A stretch of 64,000 bases of DNA, taken from the NCBI GenBank assembly GCA_001566295.1, contig KQ964247.1, positions 3,596,001 through 3,660,000 on the forward strand. Reading direction: 5' to 3'. A program made the translations under genes and the position numbers. This document shows, one piece after another, positions 33,657 to 46,496 of the stretch. Position 1 is the first letter of the stretch, and every line of letters begins with the position of its first letter. The stretch comes from Microdochium bolleyi (Eukaryota > Ascomycota > Sordariomycetes > Xylariales > Microdochiaceae). The notes under the pieces are model-generated. The model made no database searches and had not been told where the DNA came from. It was given only the letters and a program-made list of their open reading frames with translations.

Positions 33657-36600
33657 ATGGCGAACCTGAGCCCAGACCTCCAGGACAAGCTCAACGAGCT
33701 TGAGCGAGAGCTCGAGGTGAGTCTCACTCCACACTGCCTGCCGCTTGGGTCCCGGCGGGGTAGAGTCCCGGAACACCACACCACGATGGTTGTACGGCTT
33801 TGGCTGGCTCGCCGCGCGCGCAATCGCGGCGGCCTTCACGGCTCTGAGGCCAGGCGACTATTGCTGACATTGCTCTGCTTCACTAGGAGGGCGACATTAC
33901 CGAGAAAGGGTGCGTCATGCGCCATAAGCGACGAATATTTGCGCCCGCGGCTCATCTGCGCGCACTGCCAACGAGATCACATCAACTGACAAGTCTGGCT
34001 TCGAAACAGGTTCCAAAAGCGCAGAACTCAGCTGTTGTCCCAATATGGCGCCCTGCCTGATGCAACCGGTGGGCTTCGGAGCCCCGGTGCACAGTCTCCC
34101 GACTTCGGAGGCCAACAGACCCGCGGATTAGTAGCCACCAACCCGGACACGAACGACCCGTACTCCCCTTCCACGATCACATCTGCCCACGGCGAGTGGC
34201 AGCCGCATTCTGAGGCCGTGACCTCGCCTCCGGCCAATTTCGAGCACCCCGCTGGCCTCCTCCGGCCTGGCGGGCCTCTCGCGGATCAGAGACCGATGAA
34301 CGTTCATCGCGACTCGCTCTTCCTCACTCCAGGAACCAACTATGCCGACTCCAACGATCCGCCCACACGGTCAGGTACCATGGTGTCTGGTGACTATGCA
34401 TTCAAGCCAGACTATCAGGTCGGCTACGACCAATACCCCCAGTCTGGCTACGATAGCAGGACCGATACCATGATGGACCGCACTGGGACCATGATGGATG
34501 CTCAGGGCTACTTCTCCGATTTTGCTGGCCAACAGTCACACGACACTCCGCAGCCACAGTTCGACATGCCCCAGCCAGGGGGAGACTACGGAGGCGGTAT
34601 GCACAGATACTCCTCGAGTGATGCTTTCTCACCAACCGTGGCGATAGCACCGCCTATGCTCACAGCCAGCGACTTGCCTTCGTCCGACGTGCTCGAGTAC
34701 CTCATGCCTCTCGAGCCTCGCGAGGTTCCTTTTGCGATACACGACCCCCACGACGAGAACACCGCCATGTCCAGTTTTGACAACATTGCCGCAGTATTGC
34801 GACACCGCGGTCGGTCCACAGCGAAAACACCCGCCTTCTGGGTGCTGGACAGCCGAGGCAAGGAGATAGCATCAATTACCTGGGACAAGCTGGCGTCGAG
34901 AGCGGAGAAGGTCGCGCAAGTGATCAGAGACAAGAGCTCGCTCTATCGTGGTGACCGCGTGGCATTGATCTATCGGGACACCGAAGTGATCGATTTTGCA
35001 ATCGCTCTTCTGGGCTGCTTCATTGCTGGAGTGGTGGCTGTCCCCATTAACGACCTTCAGGATTACCACAAGCTCAATCTGATTCTGACTTCCACGCAAG
35101 CCCACTTGGCGCTCACAACCGATAACAACCTCAAAGCTTTCCAGCGAGATATCACCACACAGAAGCTGAATTGGCCCAAAGGTGTCGAGTGGTGGAAGAC
35201 AAACGAATTTGGCAGTTACCATCCTAAGAGGAAAGAGGACGTGCCACCGTTATCGGTTCCCGATCTCGCCTACATCGAGTTCTCTCGAGCCCCAACGGGC
35301 GATTTGCGAGGTGTTGTGCTGAGCCATCGGACCATCATGCACCAAATGGCTTGTCTGAGCGCCATCGTACAAGCAGTACCAAGGCATGGCCCGGGCGACA
35401 CATTTAATAAGGCGCTTCGCGACAAGAATGGTCGCCTGATCGGCGGCGGCGCTAGTAGCGAGATCCTGCTGTCCTACCTCGACCCTCGGCAAGGTATCGG
35501 CATGATCCTCGGCGTTCTCCTGAACATCTACAGCGGCCACACCACTGTCTGGGTAGAGAACAAAGCGATTAGTACTCCCGGTCTCTATGCTCATCTGATC
35601 ACCAAGTACAAAGCGACGCTGATGATCGCGGACTATCCGGGTTTACGAACAGCAGCGTTCAATTACCAACAAGACCCCATGACGACCCGAAATTTCAAGA
35701 AAGGAATGGAGCCGAACTTCCAGACTGTCAAGCTCTGTCTGATTGACACATTGATTGTGGACAGCGAGTTTCATGAGGTCCTCGCCGACCGCTGGTTGAG
35801 GCCGTTGCGAAATTCTCGCGCTCGGGAAGTCGTTGCGCCCATGCTGTGCCTGCCCGAGCACGGAGGAATGGTCATCAGTGTGCGCGATTGGCTCGGTGGC
35901 GAGGAGAGGATGGGTTGCCCCCTGACTCTCGAAGTGGAGGAAGAGGACACTGTCGATAGCGATGCAGAGGAGCAGACCGCTGCGGCCACAGTCAATGGCT
36001 TCAATAGTTTGCTTGGCGGGGGGACGACAGCTGCGAAGCAGAAAGACGTCAAGAACGATATCCTCGAAGTTCTCCTAGACCGAGAAGCGCTGAAGACGAA
36101 CGAAGTATTGGTAGTTGCTGTCGGTGATGACGTTGCGAAGAAGGCCAACGTAGACCCAGGCACTGTTCGAGTCGGTGCCTTTGGCTATCCCATCCCGGAC
36201 GCTACTCTTACTGTCGTCGACCCCGAGACCGGTCTGCTTGCATCACCGCACTCTGTGGGAGAGATCTGGGTCGATTCGCCATCACTATCTGGGGGTTTCT
36301 GGGCACTACGCAAACACACAGAGCAGATCTTCCATGCCAGACCCTACAAGTTCGAGCCCGGAAATCCAACTCCAACCCCTATCGAACCAGAGTTCCTGCG
36401 CACAGGCCTTCTTGGCACTGTTATCGAGGGCAAAGTGTTCGTCCTCGGCTTGTACGAAGATCGCATCAGGCAGAAGGTCGAATGGGTGGAGCATGGCCAC
36501 GAGATCGCGGAGCATCGATACTTCTTTGTGCAACATATTGTGGTGAGCATTCTGAGGAACCTCAGCAAACAGGTCTACGACTGCTCTGCGTTTGACGTGT

Positions 36601-39545
36601 TTGTCAACGATGAGCACCTCCCCATCGTGGTGTTGGAATCGACGGCGGCGTCGACAGCGCCTGCACAGTCAGGGGCACCGCCCCGGCAACTCGACACCGC
36701 GCTCCTTGACTCCATATCCGACAAGGTCATGGAAGTGCTTATCCAAGAGCACCACTTGCGTGTATATTGTGTCATGATCACCGCACCAAACACGCTGCCG
36801 CGTGTCGACAAGAACGGCAGACGCGACATTGGCAACATGCTGTGCCGGAGAGAGTACGATGCTGGGAATCTCCCTTGCGTCCATGTCAAGTTTGGCGTCG
36901 AGCATGCCGTGCTGAACTTGCCCATTGGTGTAGACCCTATGGGGGGCATATGGTCACACGTGGCTTCCAGTTCAAGAGCAGACATCCTCGGACCTGTCGA
37001 TAAACAATACTCGGGTATCGATCGTCGTGAGGTTGTCATCGACGACCGCACTTCGACGCCACTGAACAATTTCTCAAGTATCACTGATCTTATCCAATGG
37101 CGAGTCGCTCGTCAGCCAGACGAGCTCGCATACTGCACCATCGATGGCCGTGGCAAAGAGGGCAAGGGCATCACGTGGAAGAAGTTTGACACCAAGGTCG
37201 CTGCGGTAGCACTGTATCTCCGTAACAAGGTCAAGATACGGCCTCGCGACCATGTCTTGCTCATGTACACACACTCCGAGGACTTTGTGTATGCGGTACA
37301 TGCTTGCATCAACCTCGGAGCCATTGTGATTCCCATCGCGCCCATGGATGAGCGTCGCCTCAGCGAAGATACCCCAGCATTTCTCCACCTCGTCGCCGAC
37401 TATGGGGTGAAAGCCGTCCTGGTCAACCACGAGGTGGATCATCTGCTCAAGGTCAAGACCGTGCAGCAACATATCAAGCAGTCAGCGGCCGTCCTCAAGA
37501 TCAACGTGCCAGGCATCTACAACACGTCGAAGCCGCCTAAGCAGAACAGCGGTCTGAGAGATCTTGGCATTACGGTCGACCCAGCATGGGTGCAAAAGGG
37601 CTACCCAGTCCTCATCTGGGCCTACTGGACTCCAGACCAGCGAAGAATATCTGTTCAACTCGGCCATGACACAATTCTTGGGATGTGCAAAGTTCAAAAG
37701 GAGACGTGCCAGATGTCGAGCTCGCGACCTGTTCTCGGATGTGTTCGAAGCACAACTGGCCTCGGATTCATTCATACCTGCCTGATGGGCATCTACATTG
37801 GCACTCCTACATATCTCCTCTCTCCCGTGGAGTTTGCGCAGACGCCTATGTCACTGTTCCTGACTCTTAGTCGGTACAAGGTCAAGGACACATACGCTAC
37901 TCCTCAAATGCTGGATCACGCGATGAATGTCATGCCTGGTAAAGGCTTCAACCTCCACGAGCTGAAGAACCTCATGATCACCGCCGAAGGTCGACCACGC
38001 GTTGATGTGTTCCAGAAGGTGCGGTTGCACTTCGCGGCAACTGGGTTGGATCGGACGGCGATCAACACTGTCTACTCGCATGTCCTCAACCCGATGATCG
38101 CATCGAGGTCGTATATGTGTATCGAGCCGATTGAGCTGTGGTTAGACCAACGTGCGTTGAGACGCGGTCTGGTTATTCCTGTCGACTCTGAAACGGATCC
38201 CAAAGCGCTGCTTATCCAGGATTCGGGCATGGTGCCAGTCTCGACACAGATTGCGATCGTCAACCCAGAGAGTCGCTTACTCTGCCACGATGGAGAGTAT
38301 GGAGAGATCTGGGTGGACTCTGAAGCCTGTGTGAAGGCTTTCTATGGCTCGCGAGACCCCTTTGATGCCGAGCGATTCGACGGCCACACCCTCGATGGAG
38401 ATCCGAACATCAGCTACGTCCGGACTGGCGACTTGGGTTTCCTGCACAACGTCAGCCGGCCTATCGGCCCGGGCGGTACGCAGGTCGACATGCAGGTCCT
38501 ATTCGTGCTCGGCAACATCGGCGAGACTTTCGAGATTAATGGTCTGAGTCACTTCCCCATGGACATTGAGGCTTCTGTGGAACGATGCCACCGTAATATC
38601 GTTCCCAATGGCTGGTAAGCATCGTATCCCTGTCATTACTCTCACGCACATGATACTGACTCGAGAAACAGCGCTGTCTTCCAAGCCGGTGGGCTGGTGG
38701 TCGTTCTCGTAGAGGTCTCTCGCAAATCCTATCTCGCCTCTCTCGTGCCCGTCATCGTCAATGCCATTCTCAACGAGCACCAGATTGTTGTCGATATCGT
38801 AGCTTTTGTCAGCAAGGGCGACTTCCCTCGCAGTCGACTAGGCGAGAAGCAGCGTGGACGCGTGCTTGCGGGTTGGGTGTCACGGAAGATGCGCACCTTG
38901 GCTCAATTCGCTATCCGTGATATGGAGTCGGACGCGCGATACGCTGCTCTCGAGGCTCACCGTGCTAGTGTCGGCAGCATTCGCAGTAGCATTCCAGGCG
39001 CGAGTTCTCTGAGGAACATGGAGCATGCACCTCAGATTCTCGAGCAGGAGGAGATGAGTCATCGCATGGAGCGTATGTCCATGATGCCGCCGCCTGGCAC
39101 TGCGGTCGAGATGTCTGCTGAGTATGATGATGGCCGTCCTTCAGGTGGGCCACCCCCAGCACTGGGCATCGACACTTCCGTCGGTGGAGGAGGCGGTGCA
39201 GCCCGCGAGCCGACAACTGGGCACAGCTATGAACTTCCCAGTTTCGGTGACTTTGGCGACACCCCAATAACGGCGAACCAGTCGACTCCGCACATCCGAC
39301 TGCCAAGCGTTGATGGCAGAGAGCCATACGACGACCCTTCCATGTGGGGCGGACCCCAGCAGCAGTACAGCAATGGAGGCAGTGCTGCTGCTGGCGCCTC
39401 GCGTAGTCCGGGAGGGATGCTTGGCTCAGGTCCCGTCGGTGTCAATGGCCAGGACGACGAGGAGGACTGGACAAGGGACGCTATTATGCATATGAACCTT
39501 GCATCCGGTGGTGGGGGAGCACGGCCCACGAGCCGCGGCAACTAG
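33657..39545 (+). CDS. DIP2/Cmr2-type protein: DMAP1-binding domain plus two adenylate-forming domains
   Basis: Fungal member of the Disco-interacting protein 2 family (budding yeast Cmr2, fission yeast Mug62). The family has been linked to metabolism of a subset of diacylglycerols. Four exons, 33657-33716, 33887-33909, 34010-38614 and 38672-39545, give 1853 aa. Exon 2 is a 23-nt microexon. The first three exons join into ELERELEGDITEKGFQKRR, a DMAP1-binding domain. Residues 45-230 are a disordered linker. Two AMP-binding (acyl-CoA ligase-like) domains follow, at roughly 250-960 and 1010-1700. The first has the P-loop-like stretch PTGDLRGVVLSHRTIMHQM, which departs from the usual SSGTTGxPKG. 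The C-terminal 150 residues are Ser/Gly/Pro-rich. The degenerate loops fit the family; the acyl substrate is not readable. Exon joins are supported by the conserved DMAP motif and, at the last junction, by NIVPNGCAVFQAGGLVV. Confidence 0.93.
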
Positions 39546-40659
39546 ACCTCGGGAACCTCACTGCATTAGATGGTGGGTGGACGAAATAATGATTCAAGAA
39601 GCAAGCAAACACTTAGCGACGAGGTTCCGACAGAGAATGCGCAACTGTCCAAGCTCGGTAGGACAGGCTGGAGCGTGCGAACCGGAATAGGATACGTCCA
39701 TAGGTTACCTCAAGTTTATATTATACCACAAAACTGAACTACGTCGAACATTAGTACCCTTACTGGATGCCATATGCGACAGCACGTCGATTGTATGCCA
39801 ACTTTGCCGGGTATCTGGCTCTGGCTGCGCATTGCATGTGCCCTTTTGTCCGGCATGATCTTGCTGGTAATTGATTTCCACCGCCTTGACATTTCTCCCG
39901 GCAGCTGCGGAAGAACCCTTTTCTTTTCGCTGCCCTTCTCCCCCGGCTTATCATTCTGCAAGTGTTGCTCTCCGTAGGCATTGTCTGTGGTACGGAATCA
40001 AGTCCATGTATTCAGTTCTTCTACAGAGGGGTCTAGCTAGATACACACACATCCGCACAAATAGGGGCGATATCCAGACAAGTGCTATTGTGATTTGCTC
40101 TGTGGACACTCAGCGGTCGGTGTGGTGGTCTGCTGGGCCCCCATCCCCCCTCTCCCTCTCATCTCGCACGCAATGATCGATCCCCCTTGCTTCTTCACCT
40201 GGATACTAGTAAACTGGTGAAACTCGGGCAGTTGTATCGAGGGCATCGGCCATATCAATACCAGCTCTGATAAAGAGACTGGACGCAAGCAGTGGTGCTC
40301 TGAAGCCACTGCTCTATTTCTGAAAAGGATTAAAAGAAAAAGTTCTCTGCGCGTTTGCAAAGTGGATATAGTATGTATGTATGTGAGTGTGCGTATATGT
40401 TTGCTAGCCAAACAAGGGTTCGCTGGCAAACTGAATGAAGGGGGTCTGCAGCTTGCACAATGTGAGAAGCAGGACTCCGCCTCCCGGAAACGAGGTGCGC
40501 CTGCCAGATGCAAGGAAGACACACGACATAGGAAAAGCTGTGCGCAAAGATCAAGAAGATGCTGCCTGTCGACTGGAGCGCGTAATGGGTTATAAGTGAA
40601 TAAATGCATCGAAATTGCCCCGGCAAGCCCGAAAAAGGGGGGTTGCGTCACTCGAGATC
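39546..40659. other. Intergenic region between convergent DIP2-like and ADF-H genes
   Basis: Contains the 3' flanks of two convergent genes. Short frames only, none recognisable. No other structure seen. Confidence 0.5.
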
Positions 40660-43600
40660 TCACGAGCTATGGCTCTGGTGAGCCTCCTGAAGAACTATAA
40701 GAAGCATGTTAGTCTTTGTGTTATACAACGAAGAACGTATTCAACGTACCTTCAAGAGTCTGTGTCTGCCCGGGACGGTCGCCGCAAGCGACCTGCAGAC
40801 ATGATCCCTGGACGAGATCCAGAACAACACTGTTGGGGAGCTCCTGAACCTCGACATCTGGAATGTACAGCTTGCGGAACTCGCTCATGTGGTAGCGCTT
40901 GACGCCGACACCAGAGAACTTGTCCTTGCCGCTAGCGGTCGCTCCCTGAACAGCACTTAGGATGAGCCAGCCCTGGGTGTCGAGACAGAGGCTCCGCCGC
41001 TTCCAGAGAAGGTTGTCCGGGAACTGTACATTGACATCCCCGATGTAAGCAGCTATGCTCTGCTGCGGGTCGAAGGCGGTAGGAGCAGCCTGTTTCGGCA
41101 CACTGCTGAACGGCTCTTCTGTGAGCGTTGGTGAAACAGGAGTAGATGTGTTCTTGCGGGCAGTTCCGAATGAGCTCGAGAAACGGCGCATGAAGCGAGA
41201 TGCACGCGTGTCTTTCTTGTCACCCGACTGCTTGGCGTCGTCCTCCGTCTCGTTGTCGCTGAGCAGATGGGGCGATGTGGCCTGCGAGGTAGTGGCGTCG
41301 TTCTCCTTGCCGGCGGCCATCCGATGGGCACTCTGCCCGAAAGTGGAGGCACGAGCTGGCGATTTCAATGAGGCCATTCCAGGTGACAGGGGAGCAACAT
41401 TATCGTTCGACTTGCCGAGGAGACCCCTGACAATGTTCAGAGACGATCTCCTCCTGTGCTCCGCAGGCTCGTCCGTCACGGGCTCCGCGGGCTTTTTGAT
41501 CTCCGGGAGAGGTTCTCTCGCAAAACCAGAGAGCTGACTAGGTCTAGACGAGATCCCATCCGATGTCTTTGGCTTCATGGGGTGCACGTCAACCGTTATT
41601 GGGGACTGCTTCAGCTCGGTCGGGCCGGTCTTGTGAGGCTCAAGCTTCCTGAAGCCCTCATTACCATCTCGAAGAATTCTGGCGGTGACCTGGATAGAGT
41701 CCGGACGGCCTCGTGGTAGGTTATGACCCTCAAACATGCTAAGGCGATTCGCCATCGAGTTCGTCCGCTCTCGACGGACGATTTCCGGCGTCACCTCAGG
41801 TGTTCCTGGCCTTGAATCCATCGGCTCGGGCGTAGGGCACTGTGACGACAGAGCATTCGTACGATCAGTCACGGATGGCGACTTTGACGGTTGGCGCACG
41901 CTGGCCTTGCGGACTGCGAAAAATGTAGAGGACGGCGTCACGGGTCGGGCCTTGACATCGGGAGCGCCTGGAGTGCTGGACAATTGCTCGAGCGCTTTGA
42001 TGCGCTGAGAAATACTCGAGCCCACCCCGCCCTTTCTAGACTGCAGGCTGGCTCCGGAAGGCTGTCGGGTAATGTTGTGTAGGAAGGCCGCGCCGCCAGC
42101 AGACACGCTCCTTGCTGAGCTCTGGGACACATCGCTTGGTGCCAACAACGGGCCTCGAAGTGGATTTGATACTGTGCGAGTAAGTGGTGGCTGAGGTGAT
42201 AGCCCTCTCGACGACTTCGGAGGGTCTATGGTTGGGAAGACGGGCACAATCGGGGACTTTGAAACGCTCATAGGCTTTGCTTCTTGCACTGTCGCCGATT
42301 CCAGCTCGTCCATCAAGTCGGCATCATCTAGTGGGTCCTCAGTATCAGACTCAGGCAGCTTCGCATCTGCCAGATCAGTCTTGACAGGCTCAACGGATGC
42401 CTTCCGTTGCATGGATCTGGGTGGCGGCTGCAGAATGACTGTTTCCTCTCCTTTGGTCTTGGACGGTCCTGCCGTAGAGTCAAAAGATTGAGACTCGAGC
42501 GGTGGGCTTGTGGGCGCAACTATAGCCGGCACGGGAGGCACGGTTTCTGTCGTGCTAGCCTTCAAATCTTGCGTCGAGAATCTGCTTTTCAGGGTTGGCG
42601 TTCTTGGGGACTTGGACGTTGGGGTCGGTTTCTGTTCGTTCGACGGTGCAGGGTCTACCGAGAAGGTCGTCGCAATCTCGGAGTGCCTCGTGGATGCCTC
42701 GGTAATGGCTTCTTGGCTGAGTTCGCTCGGCCGCTCTTTGTCTTTTACATTCACTCCGTCGTTAGACTCGGGAGCCCCACCGATGGTATCCACCAGACCG
42801 GACTTGACCTGTGATGGTTCATTGGTCTCCGCTTCGTCCCTTGCAGGCTTGTCCGTCCACCCATCGACCCCTGCTTCGTTGAGTAAGTCTGATGTTACTG
42901 ATTCGTTGTCTTCGTCGTCGCTCAAGTGGCCAATAGAGGGTTTCCGCGGGTGGATTGTCTCGTCTGTTGAGTCCGATACCGAGGACGCTTTCGTGGAGTC
43001 GCCCACTTCTGACAAAGATATCGCAGCCGCTGATGGCGGTCGTGACTCTGAATTGCTATGGTCAGATGTCGTATCTGAAGTCGTCAAGTTGCTTTCCGTA
43101 GGATTGAGGGCTGCGAGAGAAGTTTCCTGCTTTAGGTCACCTGCCAGACTATCTGTGGACTCGGCTGCAGGTTTCGCGACGGGCTCCGCCGCTGTGGCTG
43201 GAAGTTCTGGAAGATCCTGTGTTGGTGGTGGACCTGGTGGTGCCGTGCTCAATTTCTTTTTCTTCTCGCGCAACTTCATTGCCTTCATGAGCCGAGCTTT
43301 TTCCGGTGTCATCTTGTTTTCCTTTGTCGATGAGCTCATGATCGTCGACATGGATTTGACAGAAGCACCCGAGCTCGTCGCCGGTCGAGGTGGTATTGAG
43401 ATGTGGTCGGCGGCCGAGTCTTCAGGAATCACGAAACCTTCGCCAAGGCTAAGATCCGGCGACGCAGCTGGCGTACCATCTTGTTCCTCCTCTTGTGTCT
43501 TGTCTCCAGACCTGCCCTTCTTCGACCCTTTCGAGAAGCCTTTGAAACCAGCCGGCAGGGCTGCCGTGGGACGGAAGTTGTCTGCTGTGTGTGGCCTATT

Positions 43601-44630
43601 TGTGGCCTCGAGAGATGGCCGCGGCGCCAGCTTCACCTTGGGTCTGTACAAGCTGCCGTATCGCTCTGTACGTGCAGATTGGGAGGACATACGCCTGTTG
43701 TAGTCCGACGCGGTAGGAGAGCCCGGCGTCTCGACCCCTTCGAATATTGGGACTTCTGCAGTGGTCGCGAATTCGGCCGTTGATGACTGCTCCGAGTTGA
43801 GCACTAAAGGGCTTTCGCTGCCCGGAGACTGACTGGCATCTGTGGCTCCGAAGGTTTGGCCAGGTGCGGACGACTTGTCCTCCTCATGCACAACCGACTG
43901 TCTTTTCCTGTCCCGCTCCTCCTCTTCCTCCTCTTCAGCGATCTCACCAAGCCGTCGTCTCCTCGTTGAGCTGCTGGAGGATGATTGTGAGCCAGAAGCG
44001 GCATGCAGCGAGCATGCAGACGAGAGCTTTGTGTCTTTGAGGTCGGCCGCGGTCGAGATTTCAAAGATGGTATCATGAGGTGTGAATTGCTCGCACACGG
44101 CATTGAAGTGCACCGTGGCGCGCGCTGAATGGCATGGCAGCATGTCAGCGCGTCTGCCCGTCGGATTTCGAGTACGGGGCGTCACAGTATGCTTTTGGAA
44201 ACGGCGTGATTCACTGACCTTGTATTAACCGGGAGCAATCCTCTGGCATGTACTTGAGGATGACACTCCTGCGTCGGTATCTGAGGAAGCCATACAAAGG
44301 CGATGGCTCTTCGTACTTGGCAATAGCATTACGACACTCGACGACTCCGCCAGCGCCCTTTTCGTAAAGCTCAACCTCGTCCCTCGTCGCATACTTGAGC
44401 AGAAACCTGGTGGGGACACAACTAGGGTTAGCAATCTTACAGCGCAAGCTTTCTACTTCCAGCAGCGAGATGAGCCTAGACGTATCGACTGCAATGGTAG
44501 TGTTGAAACCGCTGGAGGACCTGATGTAGGCAGATTGTGGAGGGTGTTAGACTCACCATTCGCCGCCTTCACCAGCAGCTGCAGTGAAAGCCTCTCGGAT
44601 TGCCTCGTGGTCGAGACCGTTGAGAGCCAT
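40660..44630 (-). CDS. ADF-H (cofilin-type) domain protein with long disordered region
   Basis: Probable actin-associated protein. Four exons, 44630-44557, 44406-44219, 44124-40750 and 40694-40660, give 1223 aa. The first three exons together form an ADF-H domain of about 130 residues. It opens MALNGLDHEAIREAFTAAAG, then GGEWFLLKYATRDEVELYEKG, LYGFLRYRRRSVILKYMPED and ARATVHFNAVCEQFTPHDT. A Glu/Arg-rich helix (GEIAEEEEEERDRKR) follows. Most of the rest is Ser/Pro/Thr-rich disorder with Lys-rich stretches such as EKARLMKAMKLREKKKK. The C-terminal 110 residues (from about DPQQSIAAYIGDVNVQFPDN) are well ordered and may fold as a small PH-like domain. The last exon adds only 11 codons including the stop (LQEAHQSHSS). 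Homologues of this layout are often labelled generically or as surface proteins. A cytoplasmic actin-related role is inferred from the ADF-H domain, and there is no signal peptide. Confidence 0.88.
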
Positions 44631-46496
44631 GGTGATGTTGTCACGAGGCGATCACTCGTCTCGGGTGTGGTAGCCGCGTCGTGGTATGTTGGTGCGGGCT
44701 TTGAGGGGCAGGCCGTCGAATACCATGCTAGCCACAATGCGCCACGATCGATTGCGACGAGCGCGAGGTTTGGTTGCCGGCCAGTGTCGTTGATGCGGAC
44801 GTCTGGGAGGAATCGCCAGATGTGCAGGTCTCTGAGACCGAGGACGTCGAGGATAGCCGGAAAATCAATCGCCGATCGCACAAGGGTCTCCTTAGCACTG
44901 CGACGTTGATGTGGACAAGAGACTGCGCCCGTGATGGTGGCAATTGCTCCTACGGCGGCGTGATAGGCAGCATGGAGCGCAGGATGTCGTCGTAGACAGG
45001 AGCGGCCGGGCGTGGTTTTCGGGATCTGGAAGGGTTGCAGGCGGGAGCTCTGACAAGTGACGGGATGCGATCCAGGGGATTCGGAGTCGAGGCTGGGCGA
45101 GCTCGAAGCCAGGGCCTGCGGGCGAGGGTGGGTGCAGGTGGTGGGAACGAGACGACAAATTATTGATAGGGGTCGGAGGGCAGGGGGTGGAGGCGGGCGC
45201 AACCCACGCTAGAACCAGCAGGGTGGTGGTGGTGGTCGTCGTCGTCGTGTCACTGATTCGGCGTATGAGCTGCCCCTTGGAGCTGCGCTCGACAGTCAGT
45301 GCAAAGCTGAGAGACTGTTTCCCGAGGCTAGCAAGGGAAGGACGTCCAGAAGCAGATGCAGGAGCCGCCGGCGACTGATCAAGGACAGCAGTTGCAACGA
45401 AACGTGAGAGAAGCCAAGGGGCCGGGAGGCGAGGAGTCGGGTCGCGGTGGTGAGGAGCCGTGGCGCGAGGCGGCGGGCCAATTGGGTTGGGGAGCTAAAG
45501 GGGCAAGGCAGGGATGCCTTTGACGACTCGGGAGAAGCGTCTTGAGGCGCCAAATCAAAGGCGGGTGGAGGACGTGGAGAGGCCTGAAGACCCCGGGGCC
45601 AGAAGCACCCATCACACTTGCACCTGACGGCGTGTCTTGCGTGGGAGCAGCAGATGTGACCAGTCTCTCCAGGCCCTCTCTCCAGGCTCTCCAGTTGGTA
45701 TCCTCCCACGTGCGACTCGTCCCATCCGGAAAGCACCAGATCGCCGCCTAGGCTCGTTTCGTCATGGCGCTAATGCTTCAATCTCCCGGAGCTGCTGCTG
45801 CCATGGCGTCTGGCTTCTTCACCTTCATCTCATCTCTGCGCATTCTGCACAACGCCGGCCGGCAGCAATTACCGCGCGGACGATCGTTCGGCCCTTTGTG
45901 CAAGGTACCTGTACCTCCCGGAGTGCCCAAGCAACCATTTATCGTCCTCGCTCCATCCCGTCCCCGCATCGCGGCATATATTGCACCATCCAGACGGATC
46001 CCTGCTACACTCTCGGCCGTCCTTCGTTTCGGGCTTCGGCAGCTGAGACACCTGCAAAACCAGCATTCTGGCTGCAGCGCATGATCAATATCGATACTGG
46101 CTATGTCATACCACCTCATCCCTATACATAGTCGGACACGCAGCACACAGGCCAAGACTACCAGGCCGGCCGATGACGAGCCTGCAAAGAGTCGACACAG
46201 CTCGAAATATCCAGGAGTGGCAGGTATGTCTCACATCCACGCCCCCGCCCTAAGACACGAACAAAGAAAAAGCCCACCAAAAGGAGGCGCACAATGCCGC
46301 ATGCAGACATCATGTCTCAGACCCGTCTGCCAGCCACCACGGGCGCTCCAGCATGCAGAGAACACGGATAATGACGAGGCGCAGAGCCTCATGCGGTGGT
46401 GATTGTCTTACACAATGATCTCCCGCGCGCGTGTACGCGTAAAGTGGTTTTGCAATTCGTCATGACACTTTTTCATGTCGCCCTCTTACTTTGAAT
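44631..46496. other. Intergenic region upstream of the ADF-H gene
   Basis: About 1.9 kb containing the ADF-H gene promoter and the 3' flank of the DUF7136-like gene. Frames of up to 249 codons (44453-45202, minus) are Ser/Pro/Arg-rich and random in look. No gene or RNA is supported. Confidence 0.5.

Noticed and set aside
42510..43703. 397-codon plus-strand frame
   Set aside because: Lies antisense within the ADF-H gene. It is rich in Ser/Val/Gly, with no domain and no start context.
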